Assembly: GCA_907163225.1 (NCBI GenBank) | Contig: OU015322.1 | Coordinates: 2,848,060 to 2,912,059 of the forward strand | Source: an uncultured Rhodocyclaceae bacterium | Lineage (GTDB): Bacteria > Pseudomonadota > Gammaproteobacteria > Burkholderiales > Rhodocyclaceae | Direction: 5' to 3' | Length of the DNA: 64,000 nt | Part shown: piece by piece, positions 42,799 through 51,603 of the stretch | Position numbering within the stretch: the first letter of the stretch is position 1 | Layout of the letters: each line of letters begins with the position of its first letter | Notes under the pieces: model-generated | What the model was told of the DNA's origin: nothing | Database searches by the model: none | What the model saw: the letters and a program-made list of their open reading frames with translations, nothing else | Program-made: the position numbers and the translations under genes

Positions 42799-42872
42799 GA
42801 GGTATCTCCAGAAATTAATAGGTTTTGCAGAACATTCGAAAGCCGTGGCAGCGGGATCCAAGTGCGGGATGT

Positions 42873-42946
42873 TGCACTGCACCATAACCTTTATTATAGA
42901 GCTGATTGCCGTATTGTCAACACCATTTTTGTGCGGTGCACAAAAA
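42873..42946. promoter_or_regulatory. Candidate PhaR operator dyads
   Basis: TGC-act-GCA at 42873-42881, just downstream of the -10, and TTTTTGTGC-ggt-GCACAAAAA at 42926-42946, just upstream of the -35. Both contain the TGC-N3-GCA dyad reported for PhaR repressors of phasin genes. The placement on both sides of the promoter suits repression. Confidence 0.5.
42893..42920 (-). promoter_or_regulatory. Sigma-70 promoter of the phasin operon
   Basis: Consensus TTGACA (42920-42915) and TATAAT (42898-42893) with a 16-base spacer on the minus strand, about 95 bases before the phasin ATG. Confidence 0.8.
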
Positions 42947-42951
42947 TAAAT

Positions 42952-42980
42952 AAGCCCATGTAAAACATGGGCTTGCGGGT
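42952..42980 (-). terminator. Probable terminator after lptA
   Basis: AAGCCCATG-tttta-CATGGGCTT followed by ATTTATTTTTG on the minus strand, about 60 bases past the lptA stop. Confidence 0.65.
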
Positions 42981-43037
42981 TTTTGTCTAGGTGCGTTCAG
43001 TGCGGTTTTTTGGCGGGCTTGATCCCTCGATGCACAA

Positions 43038-43631
43038 TTACTGTGCGCCTTGCCCGCTCAGGTTGCCGGCTCCTTTGAGCTCAAGGCGTTCGCCACGGGG
43101 AGCGGGTTTTGTCTCGCTGTCTTTGCCCTTGGGCTGGATGACGGCTCGGACGCGTCCGGGTGGCCCCTTCGGGTTGAGCGTTTCGCCGGCGGTGACCAGG
43201 TATTTCTCGCTGACGGCGTCGTACCAGATGTAATCGCCCTTGACCTGGTCTTCGCCGCTCTTCACCCAGGCGCGGTGGAAGAGTTCAACCACTTCGGTGT
43301 TGGTGTTGTACTCGATGCGCTCGCCTTCGCCCTCGACATATTCTTCCTTGCCGTCACGCTTCTGGCGGAAGCGGGCGAGACCACCCTTGCCGCTGAACGC
43401 GGTGCCCTTCTGAAAGCCGTACTGGTCTTCGGTAATGACCACACGGTCGGCTTTCAGGGTCATCGTGCCCTTGGTGATCAGGACGTCGCCTTCGAGAATC
43501 TGGATTTTCTTGGCGTCGTCGAGCGAGGCGCGGTTGGCTTCAAGCAGCATCGGCTTGTCGCGGTCGGCGCGTTCGGCGTGGGCGGTGACGCTGATCAGAA
43601 GGCAGAGGGTGAGCGTGGCGAGTCGTTTCAT
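43038..43631 (-). CDS. lptA: LPS transport periplasmic protein LptA
   Basis: Periplasmic bridge protein (197 aa) that carries lipopolysaccharide between LptC and LptD. It has a signal peptide (LATLTLCLLISVTAHA), the OstA-like jellyroll (ILEGDVLITKGTMTLKADRV, RFRQKRDGKEEYVEGEGERIEY, VKGDYIWYDAVSEKYLV) and an extended charged tail. The start overlaps the lptC stop (ATGA). Unusually the lptB-rpoN genes do not follow; a terminator and the phasin promoter come next. Confidence 0.93.
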   Translation of the reverse strand: MKRLATLTLCLLISVTAHAERADRDKPMLLEANRASLDDAKKIQILEGDVLITKGTMTLKADRVVITEDQYGFQKGTAFSGKGGLARFRQKRDGKEEYVEGEGERIEYNTNTEVVELFHRAWVKSGEDQVKGDYIWYDAVSEKYLVTAGETLNPKGPPGRVRAVIQPKGKDSETKPAPRGERLELKGAGNLSGQGAQ

Positions 43632-44209
43632 GGCTTGGCTCTTGGTCGAATGTATTGTCCCCGGACATGCGACTGCAGGACGAGGGTTGAATTGTTGTTG
43701 TCGATCTGGGCGCCGATCCCGGTCACCCTGGATTGTCCCTGGGTAATTTCAACCGGGCTGCCCGTGAAGGCGATGCCGAGATTGGGCTGGGCGGTCAGTT
43801 CCGGCATGCGGGCGACCATTTCCGGCCGTCCCGGCGTGCCCGTGCGGGTCAGGACGACATTATCCCAGAGAAACACGGTTTCGCCCTTGGCGGTCACTTT
43901 GGCGTGATCGCCAGTGACCGTGACGGGGGCGCTTCCGGGGTGGTAACTGATCAGGGTTGGCGAAGTCAGTTCAGAGGTCTCGTCGTCCGGATAGTGCACA
44001 AAATGGGGGCCGGTCAGCCGGTATTTGATCTGGCCGGATTGATCGAAACGGCGAACGGTGAAGTTGTCGGCCATGGCGTCGGGGTCGTGGCGGAGCTTGC
44101 CGTCGTTTTTTGTTTCGCCACGGTCAACCGTACTTTGCAGCCAAAAACTGAGTCCGGCCAGCATCGCCAGAACGATGACCGGAAAGAGTTGGCTGGGCCA
44201 GTGTTTCAT
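43628..44209 (-). CDS. lptC: LPS export protein LptC
   Basis: Bitopic inner-membrane protein (193 aa from ATG 44209) of the LptB2FGC complex: one N-terminal TM (LFPVIVLAMLAGLSFWLQ) and a periplasmic beta-jellyroll (FTVRRFDQSGQIKYRLTGPH, HAKVTAKGETVFLWDNV, VRGQYIRPRAKP). Its ATG overlaps the kdsC stop by four bases; the longer reading frame upstream is out of place inside kdsC. A CGGTCAAC copy (44122) lies on the opposite strand within it. Confidence 0.9.
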   Translation of the reverse strand: MKHWPSQLFPVIVLAMLAGLSFWLQSTVDRGETKNDGKLRHDPDAMADNFTVRRFDQSGQIKYRLTGPHFVHYPDDETSELTSPTLISYHPGSAPVTVTGDHAKVTAKGETVFLWDNVVLTRTGTPGRPEMVARMPELTAQPNLGIAFTGSPVEITQGQSRVTGIGAQIDNNNSTLVLQSHVRGQYIRPRAKP

Positions 44210-44733
44210 TGCGCGGCGAGGTAGGGGGCGAAAGCTGCGTCGAGCTTGCCCTGGGCGGCGAGGATGAACTCGACGGCCTCGCGCACGGCACCCTTGCCGC
44301 CGGATGCCTCGGTCGTCATGTGGGCGCGTTCCAGTACGATGGGACGAGCATTCGCCGGCGCAATCGCCAGGCCGCACCTGGACATGGCTGGCAGGTCGAT
44401 CAGGTCGTCGCCCATGAAGGCAAGTTCCGACCAGTCAAGACCGAGCTTCTCCAGCAGTTGGGCGGACACAGCGCCCTTGTCGCCGACACCGTGAAAGACG
44501 TGCTCGATGCGCAGGTCTTTGGCCCGGCAGCTGACCACATTGGAGGTGCGGCCGGTGATGATGGCGACCTCGATGCCGGCACGTTTCAGGAGAACGATGC
44601 CGAGGCCGTCCTGGACGTTGAAAGTTTTCAGTTCGTGGCCGTCATCGGTGTAATGCAGGCCGCCGTCGGTCATCACGCCGTCGATGTCGAAGGCAACGAG
44701 CTTGATGCGGGCGGCGCGGGCTTGGGTGTCCAT
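44206..44733 (-). CDS. kdsC: 3-deoxy-D-manno-octulosonate 8-phosphate phosphatase
   Basis: HAD-family phosphatase (175 aa) that dephosphorylates KDO-8-P in LPS core synthesis. HAD motif I VAFDIDGVMTDG, motif II IITGR, motif III Lys in VGDKGAV, and motif IV FMGDDLIDLP are all present; it is the cap-less tetrameric type. It lies one base from kdsD, and the order kdsD-kdsC-lptC-lptA is the standard beta/gammaproteobacterial one. Confidence 0.96.
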   Translation of the reverse strand: MDTQARAARIKLVAFDIDGVMTDGGLHYTDDGHELKTFNVQDGLGIVLLKRAGIEVAIITGRTSNVVSCRAKDLRIEHVFHGVGDKGAVSAQLLEKLGLDWSELAFMGDDLIDLPAMSRCGLAIAPANARPIVLERAHMTTEASGGKGAVREAVEFILAAQGKLDAAFAPYLAAQ

Positions 44734-45731
44734 CAGATAACCTTGGCGTTGAATAGGTCGTGCATGTTGAGGGCGCCGATCAGCTGCTGCTCGCCGTCGA
44801 CGACGAGCAATGCGTTGATGCGCAGGCGTTCCATGACTTCGACCGCCTCGACGGCGAGGCGGTCGGGGCCGATGGTGCTCGGTGAAGGATGCATGACCGA
44901 GGCGATGTCGCCCTGCTGCAGGTCGATCCGTTTTTCAAAGGCGCGACGCAGGTCGCCGTCGGTGAAGATGCCGACGACCGTATTGGTCGGGTCGGTGATT
45001 GCCACCAGCCCAAGTCCACCGCGCGACATGGCGATGATGGCGTCGGTGATGCCGGTGCCCGGCGCGACTGCGGGCACCTTGTCACCGGCGCGCATGACGT
45101 CGCGAACATGCGTCAGCAAGCGGCGACCGAGTGAGCCGCCGGGGTGCGAGCGGGCGAAGTCGTCCGGCCCGAAACCGCGGGCGTCGAGCAAGGCGACGGC
45201 GAGTGCATCGCCCAGTGCAAGGGCGGCGGTCGTGCTGGCGGTGGGTGCCAGGTTGTGCGGACATGCCTCCTGGGCGACGCCGGCATCGAGATGAACATCA
45301 GCCTCGCGGGCCAGTGTTGAGCTTGGTTCGCCGGTCATCGAGATGATCTTGGCGCCCTGGCGTTTGACCGCCGGGACAATGCGCAGCAGTTCCTCGGACT
45401 CTCCGGAATTGGATAGCGCGAGAAGAATATCGTTGCGGGTGATCATGCCGAGGTCGCCGTGGCTGGCTTCGGCTGGGTGGACGAAGTAGGCCGGGGTGCC
45501 GGTGCTGGCCATGGTGGCGGCAATCTTGCGCGCGATGTGGCCGGATTTGCCCATGCCGCTGACGATCAGGCGACCCTGGCTGTTCAGGATCAGTTCGACG
45601 GCGCGCGAAAAATCCTCGTTAATTCGGCCTTTTAACGCGTTGACCGCAGCAGCCTCGATGCTCAGGGTCTGGCGACCCAGTTCCAGTGCGCGTTCCGGCG
45701 AGAAGCGGGCGGTAGATTGGCTTGGGTTCAT
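44733..45731 (-). CDS. kdsD: Arabinose-5-phosphate isomerase
   Basis: Converts D-ribulose-5-P to D-arabinose-5-P for KDO synthesis (332 aa from ATG 45731). SIS domain (about 40-175: VSGMGKSGHIARKIAATMAS, LLALSNSGESEELL) is followed by two CBS domains (about 205-325; VGIFTDGDLRRAFE, ALLVVDGEQQLIGALNMHDL). The ATG 45731 matches the family start; an upstream extension is basic and out of family. Divergent from the antiporter gene. Confidence 0.95.
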   Translation of the reverse strand: MNPSQSTARFSPERALELGRQTLSIEAAAVNALKGRINEDFSRAVELILNSQGRLIVSGMGKSGHIARKIAATMASTGTPAYFVHPAEASHGDLGMITRNDILLALSNSGESEELLRIVPAVKRQGAKIISMTGEPSSTLAREADVHLDAGVAQEACPHNLAPTASTTAALALGDALAVALLDARGFGPDDFARSHPGGSLGRRLLTHVRDVMRAGDKVPAVAPGTGITDAIIAMSRGGLGLVAITDPTNTVVGIFTDGDLRRAFEKRIDLQQGDIASVMHPSPSTIGPDRLAVEAVEVMERLRINALLVVDGEQQLIGALNMHDLFNAKVI

Positions 45732-45783
45732 GGGCTGGCTGAGGTTATGATGGTTCAAGTATACCTGACTTCGAGCAACGGTC

Positions 45784-47742
45784 TTGAGCGCACTCTCCCT
45801 TGTCCTCCTTCTGCTCGGCGCCTCGGTCTTGGCCGTGGTCGTCTTTCGGCGCTTCAATTTGCCGCCGGTGCTCGGCTATCTGTTTGTCGGCAGTGTCATC
45901 GGCCCGCACGCGCTGAATCTGATGAACGACATGTATCGGGCTGAGTACCTCGCCGAATTCGGCGTGGTTTTCCTGATGTTCTCGATTGGCCTGGAGTTCT
46001 CGCTGCCCAAACTGTACGCGATGAAACGTATCGTGTTCGGGCTGGGTTTGCTGCAGGTGGTGGTCAGCATGACGCTGATTGCCGGGCTGATCATGCTCTT
46101 TGGGGTCAGTTGGCAGCTTGCGGTCGCACTGGGCGGTGTCTTCGCGATGTCTTCGACGGCGGTGTTAACCAAATTGCTGGTCGAGCGCATGCAGCTGGAT
46201 TCGGCCCACGGGCGCGAGATCATGGGCGTTCTGCTCTTTCAGGATCTGGCCGTGGTGCCCTTGCTGGTCATCATTCCCTCGCTGACGCAGCCGCCGGAAA
46301 AACTGGCCATGCTGCTCGGTGTGGCGCTGATCAAGGCTGTCGTCGTGCTCGCCTTGATTCTCGTTTTCGGCCAGCGGCTGATGCGCAAGTGGTTCCATTT
46401 CGTCGCCCGTGCCAAGTCATCTGAAGTGTTTGTTCTCAACGTGCTGCTGATCACGCTCAGTCTGGCCACCATAACCGAGCTGGCAGGGCTTTCCCTTGCG
46501 CTGGGTGCTTTCGTCGCCGGCATGCTGATTTCGGAGACCGAATACAAGCTGCAGGTTGAGGAGGACATCAAGCCATTCCGCGACGTATTGATGGGGCTGT
46601 TCTTTGTCACCATCGGGGTGAAGCTCGATTTGCACATTCTCGTCGGCCTGTGGTGGCAGGTGTTGCTGGCCTTGCTCGCTTTGCTGGTGATCAAATCGCT
46701 GATCGTCGGTTTGCTCTCCTGGCGCCTGGGTGCGGCACCCGGCAATGCCATCCGTTCAGGGTTGTGGCTTTGCGCGGGCGGTGAATTCGGCTTCGTGCTG
46801 CTGGGTGAAATCGTCCACATGCCGAGAGAAATTCAGCAGGTGGCGTTGACCGTGCTGGTGCTCTCGATGCTGATCGCGCCGTTCATCGTCCAGTACAGCG
46901 AGCGAATCGTCGTTCGCTTCGTGGCCAGCGAATGGATGATGCGCTCAATGCAGCTGACCAGAATTGCCGCGCAGTCGATGGGTTCGGAAAAACACGTGAT
47001 CCTCTGTGGCTTCGGGCGAAGCGGACAGTATCTTGCCCGCTTTCTGAGTCAGGAGGATGTCAACTACGTCGCCCTCGACCTCGACCCGGATCGTGTCCGC
47101 GAAGCGGCGGCGGGCGGTGAAAACGTGGTCTACGGCGATGTTGGCAGAAAGGAAACCTTGTTGGCCGCCGGTCTTATGCGCGCCAGCGTCGTCATCGTGA
47201 CCGTCGGCGATACCCAATTGTCCGAGAAGGTTTTGCACCACGTTCAGGAATTGCGACCAGACCTGCCGGTGGTCGTTCGTACAGCCGATGAGCGCGATAT
47301 GGAGCGGCTGACCCGTGCCGGGGCGGCCGAAGTCGTGCCGGAGGCCCTGGAGGCCAGCCTGATGCTCGCCTCTCACGCGCTGGTGCTGGTCGGGGTGCCG
47401 CTCAATCGCGTGCTCAAACGCGTTCGCCAGACCCGATCACAGCGCTACAGCTTGCTGCGTGGCTTCTATCGCGGCATGAGTGACCGTGACTATGATGAAG
47501 AAGACGAGCACCAGCCACGTCTGCATTCCGTGTTGCTCGTGCCGGGCGCCGCAGCTATTGGGCAGACTTTGGGCCGCCTCAATCTCGATGCGCTGGGCTG
47601 TGAGGTCAGCGCCATACGGCGACGAGGCATCCGCGCGCTGGAGCCGGCACTGGAAACCCGCCTGGAAGAAGGCGATGTGGTTGTCGTGCTGGGTTTGCCC
47701 GAGGTAGTAACAGCCGCCGAGCAGCGCCTGCTACAGAAATGA
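45784..47742 (+). CDS. CPA2-family cation/proton antiporter with TrkA-N domain
   Basis: K+ (or Na+)/H+ antiporter of the KefB/KefC/YbaL type (652 aa) starting at TTG 45784. About 12 TM helices (residues 1-385) with the LGYLFVGSVIGP and GVFAMSSTAVLTKLL motifs and a conserved GAFVAGMLISETEYK. A cytoplasmic TrkA-N (RCK) domain follows (HVILCGFGRSGQYLARFL, YGDVGRKETLLAAGL), then a TrkA-C part (SVLLVPGAAAIGQTLGRL). It is often found beside kdsD in related genomes. Glutathione gating (KefC-like) cannot be decided from sequence. Confidence 0.92.
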   Translation: MSALSLVLLLLGASVLAVVVFRRFNLPPVLGYLFVGSVIGPHALNLMNDMYRAEYLAEFGVVFLMFSIGLEFSLPKLYAMKRIVFGLGLLQVVVSMTLIAGLIMLFGVSWQLAVALGGVFAMSSTAVLTKLLVERMQLDSAHGREIMGVLLFQDLAVVPLLVIIPSLTQPPEKLAMLLGVALIKAVVVLALILVFGQRLMRKWFHFVARAKSSEVFVLNVLLITLSLATITELAGLSLALGAFVAGMLISETEYKLQVEEDIKPFRDVLMGLFFVTIGVKLDLHILVGLWWQVLLALLALLVIKSLIVGLLSWRLGAAPGNAIRSGLWLCAGGEFGFVLLGEIVHMPREIQQVALTVLVLSMLIAPFIVQYSERIVVRFVASEWMMRSMQLTRIAAQSMGSEKHVILCGFGRSGQYLARFLSQEDVNYVALDLDPDRVREAAAGGENVVYGDVGRKETLLAAGLMRASVVIVTVGDTQLSEKVLHHVQELRPDLPVVVRTADERDMERLTRAGAAEVVPEALEASLMLASHALVLVGVPLNRVLKRVRQTRSQRYSLLRGFYRGMSDRDYDEEDEHQPRLHSVLLVPGAAAIGQTLGRLNLDALGCEVSAIRRRGIRALEPALETRLEEGDVVVVLGLPEVVTAAEQRLLQK

Positions 47743-47763
47743 AAAAGCCCGCCGAAGCGGGCT
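47743..47763. terminator. Terminator between the antiporter and pilin genes
   Basis: AAAAAGCCCGC-cgaa-GCGGGCT; strong T run on the minus strand (serves the pilin), weaker on the plus strand. Confidence 0.7.
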
Positions 47764-47783
47764 GCGGTTCTTGTCGGCTATTT

Positions 47784-48425
47784 CTACAGTGCCTTGCAAA
47801 CAACGTAGGCTGTGTTCCCATCGTCCACGTAGCCCGCATTTGTATCCAACTGGGTGTCTAACGCGCCGGCGGCACTTGTGCCTCGCACCTGGCCAGTACC
47901 TGGCTTGCCGTCATCAAACTGGGCGTCGATGGCATTGGCGATTTTACCCGGTAGATTGGATGAGCAAATGGTCAAGCTGGACAGGCCAAGAGCACCTGCT
48001 TGAGCCTGAAGAAATCCCCCGGCAGCATTTGTTGGGGCAATGGTGGTCGCAGAATCGCCACCGATAAAGCCGGCCAAGCGTAGATGCTGCCAGAAGCGGC
48101 AATTTTCCAAGTCTTTATTTGTGTTGGCACAATCCAGCATCGCTTTAACGCCAGCCGCGCCTACCCCGCCATTGCCGTCGCCCGCCTTAGTTGTAGGGGA
48201 CGTCCAGCGGGTGTTTGCCTGCTCGTCGTCTCCCGGAAAGCGCTTGTAGCGATCCTGGTAGCCATACATCGCTGCTGACATGCCGTTAAGATCATTGGAA
48301 ATGTTCTTGATTTTGGCTTGTGTGATTAGCTCCTGCCCCTTCAGTACTCCGCCTAGCAGAAGACCGATAATGACCAGGACAATGGCGATTTCGACAAGGG
48401 TGAAGCCTTTTTGGTTGTTTTTCAT
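47784..48425 (-). CDS. Type IV pilin-like protein (major MSHA-type pilin candidate)
   Basis: Prepilin (213 aa from ATG 48425) with a short leader and the cleavage/methylation site KG|FTLVEIAIVLVIIGLLLGG (Glu at +5). The C-terminal part has YGYQDRYKRFPGDDEQANTRW, typical of prepilins with an early disulfide-bonded loop, and cysteines (LDCANTN, ENCRF, LTICSS, VVCKAL). Larger than a classical pilin, yet it stands alone with its own terminator, so it is the best candidate for the major subunit near this locus. Confidence 0.85.
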   Translation of the reverse strand: MKNNQKGFTLVEIAIVLVIIGLLLGGVLKGQELITQAKIKNISNDLNGMSAAMYGYQDRYKRFPGDDEQANTRWTSPTTKAGDGNGGVGAAGVKAMLDCANTNKDLENCRFWQHLRLAGFIGGDSATTIAPTNAAGGFLQAQAGALGLSSLTICSSNLPGKIANAIDAQFDDGKPGTGQVRGTSAAGALDTQLDTNAGYVDDGNTAYVVCKAL

Positions 48426-48554
48426 GGCATGCTCCGATAAATATCTCTGTGCAGGGTTTAGCAAATTTCGTGCCTATGGTTCTGGCCGAAAATTTGACAA
48501 TTGCGGATGAGAAAATCGCTGAAGGTGTCGAAATATGAACGGTCTGTCTAAAAT

Positions 48555-50237
48555 ATGAACGCTGGACTGTCGAGCCGGGTTGCCTTTCGGCTGGCCAACT
48601 GGCCCCATTTTTTGCTGGCTGCTCATTTACTGATGTTGCACGCCTTGGCCTTCGGTGGTTGGCGAATACCGGCTGTTCGCTTGTTGTGGGTGGTTGCGCT
48701 GGGGCTTTTCCTGATTTGGCAGCCGTTCGTTGCCGGTGAGAAGCGGGTCAATCTGCGGCTGGGCGGCACCCTTTTTGGGGTCGTTTTGGGGTCGACCGTC
48801 CTGCTCGGGCCATGGCTTTTGCTGATCTGGTGCGGCGCCTTGGCTGCGGCTATTGGCGGGCGAGTGTTATGGACAGAGCGACGTGGCGAGCGGACAGGGT
48901 ATCTGTTGGCTTTCGGTTATCTGATCGGGGTGGCCGTGCTGGGGGTGGTGCCGGAAATTTCCCCTGTCGTTGCCATGGATCCCACTTTGCGCGGACTGTT
49001 GGCCCGCTTCATGCCGCTTTTTCTTCCGTTGCTGCTGCTCTTCCCGGCGCATGCGCCGCTGCGTAAATCCGGCGAGGCGTTCGACCTGTTTTACGGGCTG
49101 CTGGTTTTTCTCGTCATGGCAGTCTTCTTGCTGGGGGCGCTGGCATACATGCTGGTAAGCGGGGCGGGATACGTCGATGCCTTGTTCCGAACCTCAATGA
49201 CGGTTGCCCTTGCCTTGCTGGTAGTGGCCTGGGCCTGGAATCCGCGGGCAGGCTTTTCCGGTATCGGTTCGGCTGTTTCGCGCTATTTATTGTCGGTGGG
49301 CATGCCGCTTGATCAATGGCTGGTTCGGCTTTCAGAAGAGAGCGAGCGGCACGCTGATCCGGTACGCTTTCTTGAGGCGCTGATGCACCATTTGCGCGAC
49401 ATGCCATGGGTGATGGGCGTCTCTTGGCAATCCGGCCAGAGTGCCGGGCAGTCTGGCGAGCAGACGGTTCATGTTCATACTTGCCTGGCCGATGAACTGG
49501 CTTTGTCGGTTCATTTTCGTCAAGCGCCTTCACCGGCCATGCGCTGGCATGTCGAATGGCTGTTGCGGCTGGCGATGGAGTTTTATCTGGTCAAGCGCCA
49601 GACGCACCAGTTGCAGCGCATGGGTTACGTGCAGGCGATCTACGAAACCGGGGCGCGGGTCACGCATGACGTGAAGAATCTGCTGCAATCCTTGCAGGTG
49701 CTTTGCTACGCGGCAAACCAGCCGGGCGATCCAGCTGAAGTCGCTGCCTTGCTTGGGCGGCAGTTGCCACAAATTGCCGATCGATTGAAAGCGACGCTGG
49801 AGAAATTGCAGTCGCCAACGATCGAAAATACCGAGCCGGTCGCCGCTGATTTTTGGTGGAGGACACTAAAGGATCGATATTCGCATGTGCCGATCGTGTG
49901 GGTTGGCGAGGGGGCCGCTGAAATCAGCCTGCCAGGTGCCTTGTACGACAGCGTCGCGGAAAACTTGCTGCAGAATGCACTGGCCAAGCGCCAGCGGCAG
50001 CCGGGTCTGGCCATCAAAGTGACCTTCGAGGGAGATTGCTTGATGGTGGTTGATGATGGGGCTGCCATTTCGTCCGAATTGGCGTCAGCCCTGCTCAAGG
50101 AGCCCGTTCGTTCCGAGGACGGGCTGGGGGTAGGTCTCTATCACGCCGCTCGGCAGGCCGATGGTGTGGGTTATGCGCTGACGCTGGCTGAAAACCGGCC
50201 TGGCTGCGTAGCGTTTAGCTTGGCAGCTTGTCGCTAA
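48555..50237 (+). CDS. Membrane sensor histidine kinase with atypical H-box
   Basis: Protein of 560 aa: seven or so N-terminal TM helices (residues about 15-235), a linker, then an unusual H-box GARVTHDVKNLLQSLQVL, an N box (SVAENLLQNALAKR) and a glycine box (SEDGLGVGLYHAARQADG). The H-box is of the HDxxN type rather than HExxP, so it may belong to a distinct HisKA-like class. The gene is encoded opposite the adenylate cyclase (23-base 3' overlap). No response regulator is adjacent. Confidence 0.85.
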   Translation: MNAGLSSRVAFRLANWPHFLLAAHLLMLHALAFGGWRIPAVRLLWVVALGLFLIWQPFVAGEKRVNLRLGGTLFGVVLGSTVLLGPWLLLIWCGALAAAIGGRVLWTERRGERTGYLLAFGYLIGVAVLGVVPEISPVVAMDPTLRGLLARFMPLFLPLLLLFPAHAPLRKSGEAFDLFYGLLVFLVMAVFLLGALAYMLVSGAGYVDALFRTSMTVALALLVVAWAWNPRAGFSGIGSAVSRYLLSVGMPLDQWLVRLSEESERHADPVRFLEALMHHLRDMPWVMGVSWQSGQSAGQSGEQTVHVHTCLADELALSVHFRQAPSPAMRWHVEWLLRLAMEFYLVKRQTHQLQRMGYVQAIYETGARVTHDVKNLLQSLQVLCYAANQPGDPAEVAALLGRQLPQIADRLKATLEKLQSPTIENTEPVAADFWWRTLKDRYSHVPIVWVGEGAAEISLPGALYDSVAENLLQNALAKRQRQPGLAIKVTFEGDCLMVVDDGAAISSELASALLKEPVRSEDGLGVGLYHAARQADGVGYALTLAENRPGCVAFSLAACR

Positions 50238-51507
50238 GCGAGGGGTTTTGTCCGTTGCTGAGTCGATGGATTACGGTATCTCCCTTGCCTTTGAGATGGA
50301 CTGTCAGCGGTTCGTCGAAGGCAAAGTACTGTGCCAGTCGCTGGTGGGTAGTGGCATCGACGTGAATCATGCCCGGCGTGCCTTCGCTGGTGATTCGGCT
50401 GGCCAGATTGACCGTGTCGCCCCACACGTCGTAAATAAACTTTTTCTTCCCAACTACGCCAGCTACGACCGGGCCGGTACCAATGCCGATGCGTACACTC
50501 AACTGCATGTCGTTGACCGTGAAATCGCGGCGCAGCAGATCGCGCATGGCTATCGCCAGCTCGGCCATGGATCGCGTGTAATTGGTCAATTCGTTGTTGA
50601 GTCCGCCTGCCACCATGTAGGCATCGCCAATTGTTTTTATCTTCTCCATGCCATGGTGTTCGGCCAGTTCGTCAAATGACGAGAAAATGCGATTGAGCAT
50701 CGCGAAGACCTGTTGCGGCGTCATGCCCTCGGCGATTCGCGTGAAATTGACGATATCGACGAACATTACCGTTACGTCCGCGAAACCATCGGCGATGGCC
50801 TGGCTGTCGTGTTTCAGACGTTCGGCTATCGGGCCGGGCAGGATGTTGAGCAGAAGGCGCTCGGAGCGCTCCTGCTCGTCCTGAAGCAGCCGGTGAGTGG
50901 CTTCAAGGCTGCCTTGCGCCTTGGCTTTTTCCTGTACGGCGTAGCGCAGCAGCAGATAAACAATGCTTGAAATGGCGGCGAAATTGAGCGCGAAGAAAAA
51001 TACGCTGGTTTGGATCGAGACCCGTGGGCCTTGATTTCCTACGCTGTCGGCGAGAACGTAATCGAAAAACCCGGAGAGTGCAGTCAGGAAAATATAGGCA
51101 ATGAACCAGGCCAAGGATTCGCGCACGCCGAAAAAAAGGACGGCCCCGATCGGGGCGAGCAAGCCCCACAGGCTAGTGCCGCTGGCCGTGATGAAGTTGC
51201 CGATACTCCATTGCACGGCGAAGGGTGCGAATAGGAATAGCGCCAGTTGCGAATAGCGGAAAAGATCAAAATTGCCGCTACGGAGGTAGAACAGCAGGTT
51301 GCCGACCAGCAGCAGCTGAAAAACGAACGGTGCGGTAGCTGAAAATTGCGGCCCCATCTGGCCGTACAGGAAGAGCCAGAGCATGGAGCCGAGGCAAACC
51401 AGGCCGGTGGCGAAAACCAGCAACGATTTCTTCAGGCGCGTTTCCGCATCGTCTTCGGGGCGAACGCCGCCGGTGCGCAGTGCGAGAAGAAACGATTGGC
51501 GATTCAA
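50215..51507 (-). CDS. Membrane adenylate cyclase (class III)
   Basis: 430-aa membrane protein: six TM helices (about 30-200), a coiled-coil signalling helix (EKAKAQGSLEATHRLLQDEQ), then the cyclase domain with VTVMFVDIVNFTRIAE (metal Asp), EKIKTIGDAYMVAGG (substrate Lys) and YDVWGDTVNLASRIT (Asp and Asn/Arg). Lys and Asp at the purine-recognition positions favour cAMP over cGMP. It lies just upstream of the prepilin genes on the same strand, separated by about 100 bases with no clear linkage. Confidence 0.9.
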   Translation of the reverse strand: MNRQSFLLALRTGGVRPEDDAETRLKKSLLVFATGLVCLGSMLWLFLYGQMGPQFSATAPFVFQLLLVGNLLFYLRSGNFDLFRYSQLALFLFAPFAVQWSIGNFITASGTSLWGLLAPIGAVLFFGVRESLAWFIAYIFLTALSGFFDYVLADSVGNQGPRVSIQTSVFFFALNFAAISSIVYLLLRYAVQEKAKAQGSLEATHRLLQDEQERSERLLLNILPGPIAERLKHDSQAIADGFADVTVMFVDIVNFTRIAEGMTPQQVFAMLNRIFSSFDELAEHHGMEKIKTIGDAYMVAGGLNNELTNYTRSMAELAIAMRDLLRRDFTVNDMQLSVRIGIGTGPVVAGVVGKKKFIYDVWGDTVNLASRITSEGTPGMIHVDATTHQRLAQYFAFDEPLTVHLKGKGDTVIHRLSNGQNPSLSDKLPS

Positions 51508-51603
51508 TGGAGGCCTGTCGGTGCGACTGAACGATGCGAGTGGGGCAGTGTGGCAGTCGCCTTGCCGACGGTCAATATGCCAGCGCGTTGACTCGAGGCC
51601 GAT

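Noticed and set aside
42891-42949. Part of the phasin gene (longer upstream frame from 42885)
   Set aside because: The stretch holds a near-consensus promoter; ATG 42798 fits the phasin family start.
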